NCBI GenBank assembly: GCA_016213325.1
Contig: JACRAY010000014.1
Location: 372,001 to 436,000, forward strand
Direction: 5' to 3'
Length of the DNA: 64,000 nucleotides
DNA from: Burkholderiales bacterium
Lineage (GTDB): Bacteria > Pseudomonadota > Gammaproteobacteria > Burkholderiales > Burkholderiaceae_C
Position numbers and translations under genes: made by a program. Positions 9,401 through 19,010 of the stretch are shown here, in pieces (positions within the stretch are counted from its first letter, which is position 1; each line of letters begins with the position of its first letter). The notes under the pieces are model-generated. The model was not told the DNA's origin. It ran no database searches and saw nothing but the letters and a program-made list of their open reading frames with translations.

Positions 9401-9520
9401 CAACGCGGCCGAACTGCTCAGGGTCGGGCCCATGAACAGGTCGATGTCCTCCGCCGCGGCCTGGCCGCAGGCAAACACCGTCAGCAGGGCACCGAGCCAC
9501 TTCCACAATCGCTTCTTCAT
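6461..9520 (-). CDS. pilY1: Type IV pilus tip-associated protein PilY1/PilC
   Basis: The 1019-residue protein has an N-terminal signal peptide (cleavage after about residue 23), a von Willebrand A-like region at about 40-320, and a C-terminal PilC beta-propeller at about 500-900. A Ca-binding-like loop, VPDADGYGKYGYTADLGG, sits in the propeller. The VWA metal site reads DNTAN instead of the usual DxSxS, so metal binding there may be altered. PilY1 proteins sit at the pilus tip with the minor pilins and act in adhesion, retraction control and surface sensing. A good GGAGA site precedes the ATG. Confidence 0.92.
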   Translation of the reverse strand: MKKRLWKWLGALLTVFACGQAAAEDIDLFMGPTLSSSAALPNVLIILDNTANWNTAFTNEMAALNSLFAALPSNKFRVGLMMFTETGGGNSTVDGGYVRAAVRTMDAANKAKYAAMFTSFGVLADKSNGGKASLVLMEAYRYLKGQTAYGGTSKLKTDYTNNTNGYATDDAVHALAGNALSAFNATTYASPIDTASCAKTYIIYLSNGNPAENTSDLNVARDYLSAEGGSIAEISLNPAGSQTSWVDEWARWIKKSSLAGTIYTVDIDKKTTGQGPGWTAALKSMANQSSGKYFDVSSSGSGVLDTLNTIFSEIQSVNSVFASVSLPISVNTQGTYLNQVFVGMFRPDADSYPRWAGNLKQYKIGFSSNTLKLQDADSNSAINNLTGFITECARSFWTPTTADTEFTSSPKGDCLTVANSDVSNYPDGNVVDKGANAYRLRQSSSRTMKTCNDTDCTSMVTFNSTNVTTSKTGIADSTTNASVVNWEIGQDILDEDIDAVTSAERRLSIHGDVVHSRPVAVNFGTDAAPKVVVFYGANDGLLHAINGNRTDAIGSVAAGEELWSFMPGEFWSKMKRLYDNSPAISYPGASSGSAKGYAMDGAMTAYQGTVGGSSKVILYATMRRGGRSIYAFDVTNAATSPNSPTFKWRIGCSSAGECSDDMEGIGQTWSSVRAFKHASYSSGNTPLLVFGGGYDTCEDYDAGSAGGANHNCTGSSKGHYVYVVDGDTGEVQKAFDTGGTRGIIADVLVVPDADGYGKYGYTADLGGNVYRITMTGAPSAWTMTKIASLGCATTTACTAPRKFMFEPSVVDNGDDTYTLYLGSGDREKPVTAYSSSNAVTNYFFMFTDKPAQAPGTYPGSTYCGSNIICLDSLFGIAQNVNGLTAAEQATKPQGWYKMLLAKEQVVTTAIVIFGTVTFSTHAPMESSSSSCTPNLGTTKVYNVDYLTGGSTNGTNTAYQDVAGDGLPPSPVGGLVTLDTGQTVPFCIGCSPDSPLEAVQKSGGGVSSRPKSRLYWYIEK

Positions 9521-9554
9521 CAGTCTTCTCCGAAGATTCCAGTAAGCCGAGCGG

Positions 9555-10037
9555 CTAGGCGCACACCAGCCCCTTTTGCGTGTCGTTGAGCAGCACGCGC
9601 ACGCCTTGGTGCACCCGCACCCTGGCGCCAGTGGCCGCGTCCGTCACGGTCGCATCCAGGTCCCAGTCCGTGTACCAGGTCTTGTCGGACGAACCCATGT
9701 TCAGGCCGACCTGTGTCTTGGCGCCCGAGGAGGCAATCGCCACCTTCACGCAGGTCGGCTGGGCCAGGGCGACGGTGTAGTCGGTGGTGCCGTCGTTGTT
9801 GATGTCGACGGTGATTTCCTGCGCGGTCGGTGCGTCCGTGAACGCCGAACTGAGCACCAGCTCGATCGCGCGGTTGGCCGCCGCCAGCGACTCCTCGCGC
9901 ACCTGCAGGTTGCCTACCGAGCGCAGGTTGGTGGAGCTGAGCGTGAAGCTCGCCACCACCAGCAGGGTGATCGTCGCGATCATGATCAGCGCGATGATCA
10001 TGGTGGCGCCGCGCTGGCGCCGCATTGCCGTCCTCAT
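9555..10037 (-). CDS. pilX: Minor pilin assembly protein PilX
   Basis: This is a 160-residue protein with an N-terminal RQRGATMIIALIMIATITLL segment typical of PilX, which lacks the full TLIE motif of other pilins. It lies between pilW and pilY1, its usual place. The start ATG overlaps the stop of pilW by 4 bp. It is predicted to join the PilVWX-FimU priming complex that carries PilY1 at the pilus tip. Confidence 0.88.
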   Translation of the reverse strand: MRTAMRRQRGATMIIALIMIATITLLVVASFTLSSTNLRSVGNLQVREESLAAANRAIELVLSSAFTDAPTAQEITVDINNDGTTDYTVALAQPTCVKVAIASSGAKTQVGLNMGSSDKTWYTDWDLDATVTDAATGARVRVHQGVRVLLNDTQKGLVCA

Positions 10038-11251
10038 GGCGTTTCCCTCCGGCCCGACACGTTGGTCAGGCGGATCGTCTGGCTGAACACGTGGCGCTTG
10101 TAGTTGTCGTTGAACGGGCCGTAGGTGGTGCTGCCCAGCGTGTAGGTCTTGGTGTCCGTGTGGCCCGTGGTGATGGCCTCGGAACGCATCAACAGATGGA
10201 CCTTCACCGTCACGGCGTTCACGATGGCCGGCACGGTGGAGCCGTACACCGAGAGGTCGCAGGGATTGCTGGAGTACGACGTGCAGCGCACATAGGAGTC
10301 GGCATTGCCGTCGCCGCGGTTCGTCGGCGAAGTGAGCGTCGTGGAGTCCGCCCAGGCGATGGACGCCAGCAGGTTCACGGCGGCGCCGCTGTCGCTGGTG
10401 TTGTCCAGGCCGAACTCGACCACCATCGCTTCGACGCCTTCGATCAGCGCATCGGCGGCCAGGTGGGTCGGCGCGTCGGTGCCGGAAGCCTTGAATTGCG
10501 AGCGCATCAGGGTCGGCAGGTTGTCGCCGGAGGTGGTCGCGTAAGTGCGCACGTAGTAGAGGGTGGACGCGTAGCGGTACAGCGGCGCCGTCGTCGCGCA
10601 GTCGCGCTGCCGCAGGGAGAAGGTGTCCCGGCTCAGCACGAAGGTGCCCGTCCCGTAGGTTGCGCTGTCGGTCGTGCAGCGCGACGGCTGGAAGTAGACG
10701 TTGGGGTTGGACGTCGCCGAATCGTTGAAGCACTCGCTGGAGCCGGTCGAGGTCGCCACGCAGGGCTCGACGTGCCGCACCACCAGCACATCGGTCGACG
10801 CCTTGGGGCTGGTCACGATGCTGGTGCAGACCGGCGACGTGGGCGAGGTACCCGACGGGATCGGGTACGCCACCACCGGGATGCCGAGCAGGTTGGACTT
10901 GTACTCGTGGGTCCAGGCCGACGTGCTGAAGGCCGTGCACGGGTCGGGAATGGCCGTGGGCGCCTGGCCGCCCGCGTTGGCCAGGGTCGGCGCCGCCGCG
11001 TTCGTCAGGTCGTCGAAGTTGGGCACGTGGCCGGCCAGGAAGCCGGCGTGCTGGATGTCGGAGCTGACCAGCTGCAGCGCGAGCCGCCCGTTTTCGATCA
11101 GCCGGTTCGCCTTGGCCAGCTCGGTGTTGTTGCGGTTGACGTTGACCAGCAGCATGATCAGGGCGATCACGATCACCATGCCGATGACCATGCCGACCAT
11201 CAGCTCGATGAGCGTGAACCCCCGCTGGCGGTGTAGGACGGTCTTGGTCAT
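10034..11251 (-). CDS. pilW: Minor pilin PilW
   Basis: This 405-residue protein starts [20 protein letters not shown], a canonical prepilin leader and hydrophobic helix. A large Cys-containing domain follows, as in PilW proteins of betaproteobacteria. The start ATG overlaps the pilV stop by 4 bp. A longer upstream in-frame extension is rejected because it would place about 86 residues before the prepilin peptide and duplicate pilV DNA. Confidence 0.9.
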   Translation of the reverse strand: MTKTVLHRQRGFTLIELMVGMVIGMVIVIALIMLLVNVNRNNTELAKANRLIENGRLALQLVSSDIQHAGFLAGHVPNFDDLTNAAAPTLANAGGQAPTAIPDPCTAFSTSAWTHEYKSNLLGIPVVAYPIPSGTSPTSPVCTSIVTSPKASTDVLVVRHVEPCVATSTGSSECFNDSATSNPNVYFQPSRCTTDSATYGTGTFVLSRDTFSLRQRDCATTAPLYRYASTLYYVRTYATTSGDNLPTLMRSQFKASGTDAPTHLAADALIEGVEAMVVEFGLDNTSDSGAAVNLLASIAWADSTTLTSPTNRGDGNADSYVRCTSYSSNPCDLSVYGSTVPAIVNAVTVKVHLLMRSEAITTGHTDTKTYTLGSTTYGPFNDNYKRHVFSQTIRLTNVSGRRETP

Positions 11252-11805
11252 GTCAGGTTCGCTATCCGGACCATCGTGGTGATGGAACGCCTGCACAGGT
11301 CGTTGACGCAGGGCGTGCCCGTCGTGTCGTACTGGTTGGCCCCGCAGGTCACGGACGAAGGCGGCGCCGCGATCGGCGTCAAGCCCTGCCAGGAGACGGT
11401 GATCATGTATTCGCTGCCGGTCGACTGGACGCAGCCGCGGCCCCCGATCATGGCGCCCAGCTTGCTGGAGCCCGACGTTTCGGACGCGCCCTGCAGCGCG
11501 TCGCACCACTCCTTCTTGTCGCGCTCGACAATGGTCGCGGTGGCGGTGGGGCAGGTCATGCTGGAGCCCAGCGCGGTGGACGTCACGTAGGAAGCGGCGT
11601 TGTTGCGGTTGGCGGTAATCCGCGTTGCCATGTCGTTCAGCAGCAGCAGCGCCTGGCTGCGCTGGTACGACTCCATCTCCGACACCTGCAGGCGCACCTG
11701 CAGGCCGGCCATGCCCAGCAGACCGAACGAGATGATGATGATGGTCACCAGCACCTCGACCAGGGTCGTGCCCCGCTGCGCGCGGGCTCGCTCGGGCCTT
11801 ACCAT
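11248..11805 (-). CDS. pilV: Type IV pilus modification/minor pilin PilV
   Basis: This 185-residue pseudopilin has the leader [20 protein letters not shown] followed by LGMAGLQ, the PilV hallmark. Several cysteines in the globular domain could form disulfides in the periplasm. It overlaps pilE upstream by 7 bp and pilW downstream by 4 bp, so the operon is translationally coupled. Confidence 0.9.
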   Translation of the reverse strand: MVRPERARAQRGTTLVEVLVTIIIISFGLLGMAGLQVRLQVSEMESYQRSQALLLLNDMATRITANRNNAASYVTSTALGSSMTCPTATATIVERDKKEWCDALQGASETSGSSKLGAMIGGRGCVQSTGSEYMITVSWQGLTPIAAPPSSVTCGANQYDTTGTPCVNDLCRRSITTMVRIANLT

Positions 11806-12194
11806 TTGTCGGACGGCGCTTTCGTGCCGATGCTGTTGATCGTCATGGTGCCGTCGGAAGCCTGCGACCCGGTGGGCGTGAACGTGACGGTGAACGTCGG
11901 CACGCTGCCACTGCCCACCGCGATGTCGTAGGTGTACTTGCTGCTAACTTCGGTGGGCAGCGAATAGCCCGACGCCTCCAGCGCGGTCTTGCTGGCATAG
12001 GCCCGGTTGGCCATCAGGAACTGCTGCTGGCGGTTCGCTATCTCCATCATCTGCCCCTGCGCAGCCGCCCGGTTGCCCTTGCGGATGTGCGCCGTGTACG
12101 ACGGGTAGGCCACTGCGGCCAGGATGCCGATGATCGCGACCGTGATCATCAGCTCGATCAGCGTGAATCCCCGCTGCTGCTTCACTCTCGACAT
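11799..12194 (-). CDS. pilE: Type IV pilin PilE (minor pilin class)
   Basis: The 131-residue protein has a short leader, [20 protein letters not shown], and the [21 protein letters not shown] segment typical of PilE in minor-pilin clusters. It is the first gene of the seven-gene leftward operon pilE-pilV-pilW-pilX-pilY1 followed by two FimT-like genes. GAGGAGAAC lies at good distance before the ATG. It is shorter than major pilins and its context indicates a minor pilin. The promoter should lie in the 128-bp divergent gap to ribD; I see no clear consensus there. Confidence 0.9.
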   Translation of the reverse strand: MSRVKQQRGFTLIELMITVAIIGILAAVAYPSYTAHIRKGNRAAAQGQMMEIANRQQQFLMANRAYASKTALEASGYSLPTEVSSKYTYDIAVGSGSVPTFTVTFTPTGSQASDGTMTINSIGTKAPSDKW

Positions 12195-12322
12195 GCCTGT
12201 TCTCCTCTCGGCGGCGTCCCGCCCCTTATTCGGCAGGTTGACTCTATCTCGCCGCCAGCCCCCTCCCCCGGCCCTGCCGACAACCGGTTGGGCCGGGTGG
12301 CTGAAAGGCTGGGGATGCGCCG

Positions 12323-13453
12323 ATGTATGAGAATTGGTTCATGGCGGCGTTGCAACAGTCGTGGATGGAGCAGGCCCTGGCGCTGGCTGCGCAGGCCCTC
12401 GGCGTGTCCGAACCCAACCCCCGCGTGGGCTGCGTCATCGTCTCCGCGGACGGACAGCGCCTGCTGGGCCGGGGCTCGACCCAGCCGGCGGGCCAGGCGC
12501 ACGCCGAAGTGATGGCCCTGCGCGATGCACAGGCAGCGGGGCACGACGTGCGCGGGGCGACGGCCTATGTCACGCTCGAGCCGTGTTCCCACCACGGCCG
12601 CACCGGCCCGTGCTGCGACGCGCTGGCCGGTGCCGGCATCGCGCGGGTGGTCTCGGCCATAGGCGACCCCAACCCGCTCGTCGCGGGCCAGGGGCACGCC
12701 AGGCTGCAGGCGGCGGGGGTGCAGGTGGAATGCGGGCCGGGCGCGGCCGAATCGCGCGAACTGAACATCGGCTTTTTCAGCCGCATGGTGCGGCGCACGC
12801 CCTGGGTGCGGCTGAAGGTCGCGGCTTCGCTCGACGGCCGCACGGCACTGGACAACGGGCGCAGCCAGTGGATCACGTCCGAAGCGGCGCGCGCCGATGG
12901 CCATGCCTGGCGCGCCCGCTCAGGGGCCGTGCTCACGGGCATAGGCACGGTGCTGGAAGACGATCCGCGGCTCGACGTGCGGCTGGCGCCCGTTGCGCGG
13001 CAACCGCCCGTGGTGGTGGTGGACAGCAAGCTCGAGACGCCGCCGGCGGCTGCCCTGTTCCAGGACGGCCGGCCCGTCATCATCTATGCGGCGGCCGACG
13101 AGCCGGCCCGGCGGGCGGCGCTGGAAGCGCGCGGGGCCACGGTGGTGCGCCTGCCCGGTGCCGGCGGCAAGGTCGACCTGGCCGCCATGCTGCTGGACCT
13201 GGGCGCGCGCGAAGTGAACGAACTGCACGTGGAGGCCGGATTCAAGCTGAACGGCTCGCTGGTGCGCGAGGGCCTGGTCGACGAATTCCTGGTGTACCTG
13301 GCGCCCAGGCTGCTGGGGAGCGGTGCAGGCATGGTGAACATCGGGCCGCTGCAGGAACTGCGCGATGCGGTGTCGCTCGAATTCCGGGGGATCGAGCGGG
13401 TGGGCGAGGACTTGCGGGTGCTGGCGCGCATACCGGGCCGGGCCGACTTCTAG
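12323..13453 (+). CDS. ribD: Bifunctional riboflavin deaminase/reductase RibD
   Basis: The 376-residue enzyme catalyses the second and third steps of riboflavin synthesis. The N-terminal deaminase has the zinc site HAEV (His60, Glu62) and [11 protein letters not shown] (Cys88, Cys97). The C-terminal reductase has [15 protein letters not shown] and [13 protein letters not shown] second ATG six codons in is an alternative start. It lies divergent from pilE and upstream of ribE, from which it is separated by a palindromic repeat. No FMN riboswitch is visible upstream. Confidence 0.96.
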   Translation: MYENWFMAALQQSWMEQALALAAQALGVSEPNPRVGCVIVSADGQRLLGRGSTQPAGQAHAEVMALRDAQAAGHDVRGATAYVTLEPCSHHGRTGPCCDALAGAGIARVVSAIGDPNPLVAGQGHARLQAAGVQVECGPGAAESRELNIGFFSRMVRRTPWVRLKVAASLDGRTALDNGRSQWITSEAARADGHAWRARSGAVLTGIGTVLEDDPRLDVRLAPVARQPPVVVVDSKLETPPAAALFQDGRPVIIYAAADEPARRAALEARGATVVRLPGAGGKVDLAAMLLDLGAREVNELHVEAGFKLNGSLVREGLVDEFLVYLAPRLLGSGAGMVNIGPLQELRDAVSLEFRGIERVGEDLRVLARIPGRADF

Positions 13454-13523
13454 CTGGGGTTGCACCCCAGCCTACGAGGGGCGTCCGCAGGGGTTGTCGC
13501 GTAGGCTGGGGTGCAACCCCAGC
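13453..13523. repeat. Perfect 24-bp inverted repeat between ribD and ribE
   Basis: The arms are GCTGGGGTTGCACCCCAGCC plus TACG and its exact complement, separated by 23 nt. Each arm itself contains the small palindrome CTGGGGTTGCACCCCAG. It begins at the ribD stop codon and ends about 20 nt before ribE. It resembles the REP-like elements scattered in some betaproteobacterial genomes. Confidence 0.85.
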
Positions 13524-13543
13524 AGACCTGCGAAAATACGCAG

Positions 13544-14185
13544 ATGTTCACGGGCATCATCACCGGCGTGGGGCGCATCGCCGCCCTCCAGGACCTCGGC
13601 GGCTCCTTGCAGCACGGCAAGCGGCTCACTGTGGAGGCACCCGTCGGCTACCTCGACGACGTCGGCCTGGGCGACAGTATCGCCATCAACGGCGCCTGCA
13701 TGACCGTCACCACGCTGGACACGGCAGCGCAGCGCTTCACCATCGACGTCTCGGCCGAGTCGCTCGCGCGCACGGCCGGCCTGGGCGAAACCGGCCCCGT
13801 CAACCTCGAAAAGGCGCTGCGCGCGCACGACCGGCTGGGCGGCCATATCGTCTCGGGCCACGTCGACGGCGTGGGCAGCGTCACGCGCATGGAGCCGGTC
13901 GGCGAAAGCCGGGAGCTGCGCATCCTGGCGCCTGCCGGCCTGGCCAAATACCTCGCGTACAAGGGCTCCATCACCGTCAACGGCGTGAGCCTTACCGTGA
14001 ACGCCGTGGCCGACCGCGCCGACGGCGCCGAAGTCAGCATCAACCTGATCCCGCACACCGTCCAGAACACCGCGCTGCATGCGGTGCGCGCCGGCAGCCG
14101 GGTCAACCTCGAAATCGACCTGATCGCGCGCTATGTGGAACGCATGCTGAGCGCCCCCGCCGCCGCACCGGAAACCACCGCATGA
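13544..14185 (+). CDS. ribE: Riboflavin synthase alpha subunit
   Basis: The 213-residue length and [10 protein letters not shown] start are standard. Two lumazine-binding barrels are visible, with [14 protein letters not shown] in the first and [16 protein letters not shown] in the second. The enzyme dismutates two 6,7-dimethyl-8-ribityllumazine molecules to riboflavin. It is followed by an ATGA overlap with ribBX. The ribosome-binding site is weak, and the repeat just upstream probably forms its leader. Confidence 0.96.
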   Translation: MFTGIITGVGRIAALQDLGGSLQHGKRLTVEAPVGYLDDVGLGDSIAINGACMTVTTLDTAAQRFTIDVSAESLARTAGLGETGPVNLEKALRAHDRLGGHIVSGHVDGVGSVTRMEPVGESRELRILAPAGLAKYLAYKGSITVNGVSLTVNAVADRADGAEVSINLIPHTVQNTALHAVRAGSRVNLEIDLIARYVERMLSAPAAAPETTA

Positions 14186-15315
14186 GCGCACTGCCCCGCC
14201 CCGCCCTGGACCCCGTCGCCATCTCGCCCGTGGAGGACATCGCCGCCGAGCTGAAGGCCGGCCGCATGGTGATCCTGGTGGACGAGGAAGACCGCGAGAA
14301 CGAGGGCGACCTCGTGCTGGCGGCCGACCACGTCACGCCCGAAGCCATCAATTTCATGGCGCGCTTCGGCCGCGGGCTGGTCTGCCTGACGCTCACGCGC
14401 GAGCGCTGCGAAAGGCTGGAGCTGCCGCCCATGGTGGCGCGCAACGGCACGAAGATGGGCACGGCCTTCACGGTGTCCATCGAAGCGGCCGAAGGCGTCA
14501 CCACCGGCATCAGCGCCGCCGATCGCGCACGCACGGTCCAGGCGGCAGTCGCCCGCGGCGCGAAGGCGTCCGACCTGGTGCAGCCGGGCCACATCTTCCC
14601 CCTGCAGGCGGTCGACGGCGGCGTGCTGCTGCGCGCCGGCCATACCGAGGCCGGCTGCGACCTGGCCGCGATGGCGGGCCTGACGCCGGCGGCCGTGATC
14701 TGCGAGATCATGAAGGACGACGGCACCATGGCGCGGCTGCCCGACCTGCAGCTGTTCGCCGCCGAGCACGGCCTGAAGATCGGCACCATCGTCGACCTGA
14801 TCGAGCACCGCAGCCGCACCGAAACGCTGATCGACAAGATCGGCCAGCGCCCGCTGGCCACCGCCTGGGGCGAGTTCACGGCCCATGCCTGGCGCGACAA
14901 GCCGAGCCAGGGCCTGCACCTGGCCCTGGTCAAGGGCCAGTGGTCGCCCGACGACGTGGTGCCGGTGCGCGTGCACGAACCGCTGTCGGTGCTGGACGTG
15001 CTGGAGGTCAACCGCAGCATGCATTCGTGGAGCCTCGACCTTTCGCTGGCGCACATCGCGCGGGAGGGCAAGGGCGTGGCGGTGCTGCTGAACTGCGGCG
15101 AGAGCGCCGCCCAGCTGCTGGCCCAGTTCGAAGGCACCGCGCGCGCCTCGCAGGCGCCGGAGCGCGGCAGCATGGACCTGCGCACGTACGGCATAGGCGC
15201 GCAGGTGCTGCGCGCATGCGGCGTGCACCGCATGAACCTGATGGGCCAGCCGCGGCGCATGCCCAGCATGGCCGGCTACGGCCTAGAAGTCACCGGCTAC
15301 ATCCCGCACAAGTAA
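14182..15315 (+). CDS. ribB: 3,4-dihydroxy-2-butanone-4-phosphate synthase with degenerate GTP cyclohydrolase II domain (RibBX type)
   Basis: In this 377-residue two-domain protein, the N-terminal RibB half has [28 protein letters not shown] and related motifs for making the four-carbon precursor of lumazine from ribulose 5-phosphate. The C-terminal half aligns in order with GTP cyclohydrolase II but lacks its zinc cysteines: the RVHSEC...RCDCG region reads [16 protein letters not shown] with no Cys. It is therefore unlikely to act on GTP. Such RibBX hybrids are known in proteobacteria. A separate functional ribA should exist elsewhere in the genome. Confidence 0.93.
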   Translation: MSALPRPALDPVAISPVEDIAAELKAGRMVILVDEEDRENEGDLVLAADHVTPEAINFMARFGRGLVCLTLTRERCERLELPPMVARNGTKMGTAFTVSIEAAEGVTTGISAADRARTVQAAVARGAKASDLVQPGHIFPLQAVDGGVLLRAGHTEAGCDLAAMAGLTPAAVICEIMKDDGTMARLPDLQLFAAEHGLKIGTIVDLIEHRSRTETLIDKIGQRPLATAWGEFTAHAWRDKPSQGLHLALVKGQWSPDDVVPVRVHEPLSVLDVLEVNRSMHSWSLDLSLAHIAREGKGVAVLLNCGESAAQLLAQFEGTARASQAPERGSMDLRTYGIGAQVLRACGVHRMNLMGQPRRMPSMAGYGLEVTGYIPHK

Positions 15316-15335
15316 AAGAAGAGAAAAGGCAACGC

Positions 15336-15800
15336 ATGTTTGGCGCAGAAAAAGGCAAGGCGGACCGCCTGGACGGCACCGAGCTGGTGATCGGCATGGT
15401 CCAGGCCCGCTTCAACGAATCGATCACCGCCGCGCTGGCCGAGGCCTGCCGGGCCGAGCTGCTCGCGCTGGGCGTGGAGGAGAACAACATCGACCACGTG
15501 AAGGTTCCCGGCGCCCTCGAGGTGCCGGTGGCGCTGCAGGCCATGGCCGAAAAAGGCGGCTATGACGCCTTGATTGCGCTCGGCTGCATCATCCGCGGCG
15601 AAACCTACCACTTCGAACTGGTGGCCAACGAGTCGGCAGCCGGCGTCACGCGCGTGGCGCTGGACTACCAGCTGCCCATCGCCAACGCGATCCTCACCAC
15701 CGAAGACGAGGCACAGGCCGTCGCGCGCCAGGTCGACAAGGGCCGCGACGCGGCACGCACCGCCGTGGAAATGGCCAACCTGCTGGACGACATCGGATGA
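15336..15800 (+). CDS. ribH: 6,7-dimethyl-8-ribityllumazine synthase
   Basis: The 154-residue protein has the lumazine synthase marks [22 protein letters not shown] and [18 protein letters not shown]. It condenses the RibB and RibD products into the substrate of RibE and normally forms large oligomers. GAGAAAAGG lies upstream of the ATG. The gene ends in an ATGA overlap with nusB, the usual ribH-nusB pairing. Confidence 0.97.
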   Translation: MFGAEKGKADRLDGTELVIGMVQARFNESITAALAEACRAELLALGVEENNIDHVKVPGALEVPVALQAMAEKGGYDALIALGCIIRGETYHFELVANESAAGVTRVALDYQLPIANAILTTEDEAQAVARQVDKGRDAARTAVEMANLLDDIG

Positions 15801-16288
15801 CTGCAGGCACCAAGGCGGCGGGCACGCCGCGCAAGACCTCGGCCAAGCCGGCACGCAGCCGCGCGCGCGAGTTCGCGCTGCAGGCGCTGTACCAGCACCT
15901 CGTGGGCCGGCAGGACACCGAGTCCATCGACCAGTTCACGCGCGCCCTGTCGGGCTTCCACAAGGCCGACTCGGTGCACTACGACGCGCTGCTGCACGGC
16001 TGCATCGAACAGTCCGAACAGCTCGATGGCCTCATCTCGCCGCTGCTGGACCGCAAGCTGGCGGAACTGTCGCCCATCGAACACGCCATCATGTGGATGG
16101 GCGCCTACGAATTCATGCACTGCGCCGACGTGCCGTGGCGCGTGGTGCTGAACGAATGCATCGAACTCGCCAAGGAGTTCGGCGGCACCGACGGCCACAA
16201 GTACGTCAACGGCGTGTTGAACGGGCTGGCGCCGCAGCTGCGGCCGCTGGAAGTCGAAGCCGACCGCGCGACCGGAAAAGCCCGATGA
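15797..16288 (+). CDS. nusB: Transcription antitermination factor NusB
   Basis: The 163-residue protein has the all-helical NusB domain starting at [13 protein letters not shown] and ending in [17 protein letters not shown]. With NusE it binds boxA RNA in rRNA antitermination. The first 20 residues, rich in Lys, Thr and Ala, are a family-variable extension. It overlaps ribH upstream and the aminotransferase downstream by 4 bp each. Confidence 0.95.
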   Translation: MTAGTKAAGTPRKTSAKPARSRAREFALQALYQHLVGRQDTESIDQFTRALSGFHKADSVHYDALLHGCIEQSEQLDGLISPLLDRKLAELSPIEHAIMWMGAYEFMHCADVPWRVVLNECIELAKEFGGTDGHKYVNGVLNGLAPQLRPLEVEADRATGKAR

Positions 16289-17471
16289 AGATTTCCGCTC
16301 GCGCCGACCGCATCGTGCCTTTCTACGTGATGGAGGTGGCCAAGGCTGCCTCGAAACTCGCGCACGAGGTGGCCCATTCGGACCGGCCGATGATCTTCCT
16401 GAACATCGGCGAGCCGGACTTCACCGCGCCGCCGCTGGTGCAGGAAGCCGCGGCCCGCGCCGTGCGCGACGGCCGCACCCAGTACACGCATGCCGCGGGG
16501 CTGGACAAGCTGCGCGAGCGCATCTCGCACTGGTACCACGAGCGCTTCGGGCTCGACGTGCCGCCGCGGCGCATCGTGGTCACCGCCGGTGCTTCGGCCG
16601 CCCTGCAGCTCGCCTGCCTGGCGCTGATCGAATGGCACGACGAAGTGCTGATGCCCGACCCCAGCTACCCGTGCAACCGCCACTTCGTCTCGGCGGCCGA
16701 AGGCACGCCGGTGCTGGTGCCGACCACCGCGGCCGAGCGCTACCAGCTCACCGCCGACAAGGTGGCCGAGCACTGGGGGCCCAAGACGCGCGGCGTGCTG
16801 CTGGCGTCGCCCTCCAACCCTACCGGCACCTCGATCCACCCCGACGAACTGCGGCGCATCCACAGCTTCGTCAAGTCAAAGGGTGGCGTCACGCTGCTGG
16901 ACGAGATCTACCTGGGCCTGTCCTACGACGAGACCTTCAGCCATTCGGGGCTGGCCATCGACGACCAGGTGATCAGCATCAACAGCTTTTCGAAGTACTT
17001 CAACATGACGGGCTGGCGCCTCGGCTGGGTGGTGGCCCCCGACCCGCTGGTGCCGGTGATCGAGCGGCTGGCGCAGAACCTCTTCATCTGCCCCAGCACA
17101 ATCTCACAGTACGCGGCGCTCGCCTGCTTCGAGCCGGAGAGCATCGCCGAGTACGAGCGGCGCCGCGAGGAGTTCCGCAAGCGCCGCGACTGGTTCATCC
17201 CGCAGCTCGAAGCGCTGGGGCTGCCGGTGCCGGTCGTGCCGGACGGCGCTTTCTACGCGTGGGCCGATTGCGCGCAGGCGTGCAAGGCGGTCGGCGTCGA
17301 GGGCAGCTGGGACTTCGTCTTCGAAACCATGAAGCGAGCCCACGTGGCTGTCACGCCCGGCCGCGACTTCGGCGAGGCCGAGACCGCGCGCTTCATCCGC
17401 TTTTCCACCGCCAGTTCCATGGAGCACCTGCAGGAGGCGGTGGGACGGCTCAGGCAGATGCTGGGCGCCGG

Positions 17472-17475
<4 letters not shown>
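16285..17475 (+). CDS. PLP-dependent class I/II aminotransferase
   Basis: The 396-residue fold-type I aminotransferase has the N-terminal NIGEPDF motif, GASAALQ, PSNPTGT and the PLP lysine in [18 protein letters not shown] (Lys237), plus the final RFSTASS arginine. Members with this pattern are often annotated as AspC/AlaT-like; the substrate cannot be told from sequence. It overlaps nusB and ybgC by 4 bp, so it sits inside the operon leading to tol genes. Confidence 0.92.
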
Positions 17476-17873
<398 letters not shown>

Positions 17874-17879
17874 CAACGC

Positions 17880-18584
17880 ATGACCCAAGACCTGTCCATC
17901 CTGAACCTGGTGCTGGGCGCCAGCCTGGTGGTGCAGCTCGTGATGCTGCTGCTGGTGGTGGTGTCCATCACCAGCTGGGCGGCCATCTTCCGCAAGCTGT
18001 TCGCCCTGAAGCGGGTGAAGTCGCTCAACGACGAGTTCGAGCGCGAGTTCTGGTCGGGCACCAGCCTGAACGACCTGTTCGCCTCCGCCGCGCAGAACGC
18101 CAAGCTGTCGGGGCCGATGGAGCGCATCTTCGCCTCGGGCATGCGCGAATACCAGAAGCTGCGCGAGCGGCGCATCTCCGACACCGGCACGCTGCTGGAC
18201 GGCGCGCGGCGCGCCATGCGAGCCAGCTACCAGCGCGAACTGGACGAGGTGGAAAGCAACCTCTCGTTCCTGGCATCGGTCGGCTCGGTGTCGCCTTACG
18301 TGGGCCTGTTCGGCACCGTGTGGGGCATCATGCACGCCTTCGTCGGCCTGGCGAGCCTGCAGCAGGTGACGCTGGCCACGGTGGCGCCCGGCATCGCCGA
18401 AGCGCTGGTGGCCACCGCCATCGGCCTGTTCGCTGCCATTCCGGCCGTGGTCGCCTACAACCGCTTCGCCCGCGACATCGACCGCGTGGCGATCAAGCTG
18501 GAGACCTTCATCGAGGAGTTCTCCAACATCCTGCAGCGCAACCTGGGCGCGCACCCGCCCACCGTCACGGCGTCGGGGCACTGA
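17880..18584 (+). CDS. tolQ: Tol-Pal system proton channel subunit TolQ
   Basis: The 234-residue inner-membrane protein has a first membrane helix at about 15-38 and two more around 140-160 and 175-200, with the conserved GLFGTVWGIMHAF segment. TolQ with TolR forms the proton-motive-force motor that energises TolA during outer-membrane invagination. Its TGATG junction with tolR shares bases. Confidence 0.96.
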   Translation: MTQDLSILNLVLGASLVVQLVMLLLVVVSITSWAAIFRKLFALKRVKSLNDEFEREFWSGTSLNDLFASAAQNAKLSGPMERIFASGMREYQKLRERRISDTGTLLDGARRAMRASYQRELDEVESNLSFLASVGSVSPYVGLFGTVWGIMHAFVGLASLQQVTLATVAPGIAEALVATAIGLFAAIPAVVAYNRFARDIDRVAIKLETFIEEFSNILQRNLGAHPPTVTASGH

Positions 18585-19009
18585 TGCCTGCCGTCACGCA
18601 CCGCGGCCGCGGCCGCCGCACGATCAACGAGATCAACATGGTCCCGTTCATCGACGTGATGCTGGTGCTGCTGATCATCTTCATGGTGACGGCGCCGCTC
18701 ATCACGCCCAGCCTGATCGACCTGCCCAGCGTGGGCAAGGCGGCGAAGCAGCCCGACCACGTGATCCAGGTGGTGGTGGGCAAGGACGAGAAGCTCGAGT
18801 TGAAGTCCGACGACAAGTCGGGGCCGGTGCAGCTGGCCGACATCGCCGCCGCGGTCAAGCGCGCGCAGCAGGGCAAGCCGCCGGGCAGCACCGCGGTGGT
18901 CATCAGCGCCGACAAGAACGTGCGCTACGAAACCGTGGTGCGCGTGATGGACACGCTGCAGCGCGCCGGCGTGCAGCGCGTCGGACTGTCGGTGCAGATC
19001 GCCAAATAG
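18584..19009 (+). CDS. tolR: Tol-Pal system protein TolR
   Basis: The 141-residue ExbD/TolR-family protein has a single N-terminal helix containing VPFIDVMLVLLIIFMV; Asp24 is the proton-carrying residue. A periplasmic domain follows. The ATG overlaps the tolQ stop by one base, and tolA starts one base after its stop. Confidence 0.95.
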   Translation: MPAVTHRGRGRRTINEINMVPFIDVMLVLLIIFMVTAPLITPSLIDLPSVGKAAKQPDHVIQVVVGKDEKLELKSDDKSGPVQLADIAAAVKRAQQGKPPGSTAVVISADKNVRYETVVRVMDTLQRAGVQRVGLSVQIAK

Positions 19010-19010
19010 C

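Noticed and set aside
12195..13543. FMN riboswitch for the riboflavin genes
   Set aside because: Neither the gap before ribD nor the ribD-ribE gap has the RFN landmarks; the latter is filled by a palindromic repeat.
12334..15315. Plus-strand frame of nearly 1000 codons that would fuse parts of ribD and ribBX
   Set aside because: Its first two thirds are the wrong frame of ribD and ribE; only the last third is real (RibBX from 14182).
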